From JBKJTP01 sp046590195 (GTDB taxonomy: Bacteria; Bacteroidota; Ignavibacteria; Palsa-1295), in the NCBI GenBank assembly GCA_046590195.1, contig JBKJTP010000141.1, positions 1-23,952 of the forward strand: 23,952 nucleotides of DNA, read 5' to 3'. The position numbers and the translations under genes were made by a program. Positions 23,370 to 23,952 of this stretch are shown one piece after another (position 1 is the first letter of the stretch; every line of letters begins with the position of its first letter). The notes under the pieces are model-generated. The model was not told the origin of the DNA. It worked only from the letters and a program-made list of their open reading frames with translations, and searched no databases.

Positions 23370-23952
23370 TCACATCTTCCCCATGATCGCGTTTCTAATC
23401 GCGATCTGTAGCGGCGTCTGATCTGCCATCGTTCGATATGGCGCCGTTCTGCTACCACCGATCGCACGCCGTTGTTCGAGAAGCGATGGCTTGAATCGGA
23501 TCGTTTGCTCGCCACCTGCGCGACGCACGATCACTACCTGATCTGCATCTCGATTGACATTTCGCATCAAATCGGTGATATTCTCCATGGTGACACGATT
23601 GCCGTTGAGGGAGATCACTGTATCAAATTGCTTGAAGCCTGCCTGCGAGAAGAATGACGTAGAAGGAAGTTCATCAATAACCATTTCGCCGCTTTGCGAC
23701 AATGTCATTCGCAAATTCGCATTATCTCCGGAGACCTCCGAGGACAGGTCGAACTTAGAGGTTAGACCAAGCTGATTGAGTACGGCTTCTATATTGATCG
23801 AATCCGTACCCTGGATGTATCGTCGATGGAAGTCACTGAGATCAAGTCCCACGATCTTACCCATCTTCCCGATCAATTCGTCGTCCTTGAAGTACTTCTT
23901 CTGCTTAGCTTCTTTGTTCAGTGCAAGCATGATGTCGTTCAGCGACTTCTTG
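23370..23952 (-). CDS. M61-family peptidase, C-terminal part with PDZ domain (N-terminus beyond window)
   Basis: The frame is open to the window edge and shows about 194 residues. The N-terminal part (SLNDIMLALNKEAKQ, then GLDLSDFHRRYIQGTDSINI and LNQLGL) matches the end of the M61 glycyl aminopeptidase catalytic region. A PDZ domain follows (LPSTSFFSQAGF, FDTVISLNGNRV, then RRAGGEQTIRFKP). The metal site lies upstream, outside the window. Such proteins are envelope peptidases. The internal ATG at 23930 is not the true start. The stop codon abuts that of the convergent SDR gene in the palindrome TGATCA. Confidence 0.82.
   Translation of the reverse strand, partial: KKSLNDIMLALNKEAKQKKYFKDDELIGKMGKIVGLDLSDFHRRYIQGTDSINIEAVLNQLGLTSKFDLSSEVSGDNANLRMTLSQSGEMVIDELPSTSFFSQAGFKQFDTVISLNGNRVTMENITDLMRNVNRDADQVVIVRRAGGEQTIRFKPSLLEQRRAIGGSRTAPYRTMADQTPLQIAIRNAIMGKM

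Overview
The window is ordinary chromosome from a Gram-negative bacterium, most likely the Bacteroidota/Chlorobi side of the tree (Ignavibacteria or Kapabacteria-like). This placement is inferred from a PorV/PorQ-type outer-membrane protein, several Sec and lipoprotein signals, promoters of the Bacteroidota form TTTG / TAnnTTTG, the near absence of Shine-Dalgarno sites (rpoN is the exception), and a CoaBC with Bacteroidota-like residues. No phage, insertion sequence, CRISPR array or defence island is visible.

Layout. Positions 1-2013 (minus strand) hold a secreted repeat protein cut by the window edge and a lipoprotein with a fibronectin-III-like domain. A gene-free stretch with a 175-bp palindromic element leads to purB (minus), a small probably exported protein (plus), a second palindromic element, and then a tightly packed plus-strand operon: a PgpH-type c-di-AMP phosphodiesterase, a Xer recombinase and a GT-C glycosyltransferase. 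A PorV/PorQ-family barrel follows. The minus strand then carries initiator tRNA-fMet, a thioredoxin-fold lipoprotein without its redox cysteines, a lone zinc-finger anti-sigma-like protein, a third repeat element and rsgA. A second GT-C glycosyltransferase diverges from rsgA with almost no spacer.

From 15.2 kb the plus strand carries a bacilliredoxin, rpoN behind a leader rich in inverted repeats, a NamZ/DUF1343 lipoprotein, and a coaBC-UDG pair driven by a good Bacteroidota promoter with a dyad between its boxes. The window ends with a small XRE regulator and an HNH endonuclease (minus), an SDR reductase (plus) and the C-terminal end of an M61 peptidase with a PDZ domain (minus).

Themes. 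Most genes are housekeeping: purine synthesis, CoA synthesis, ribosome maturation, translation initiation, DNA repair, chromosome-dimer resolution and sigma-54. Around them sit envelope functions: two glycosyltransferases, a muramidase-like lipoprotein, a barrel protein and several lipoproteins. I see no obvious new multi-gene system. The points most worth a second look are the palindromic intergenic elements, the rpoN leader, the coaBC operator, a family-4 uracil-DNA glycosylase lacking one iron-sulfur cysteine, and the pair of anti-sigma-like protein and redox-dead thioredoxin lipoprotein.
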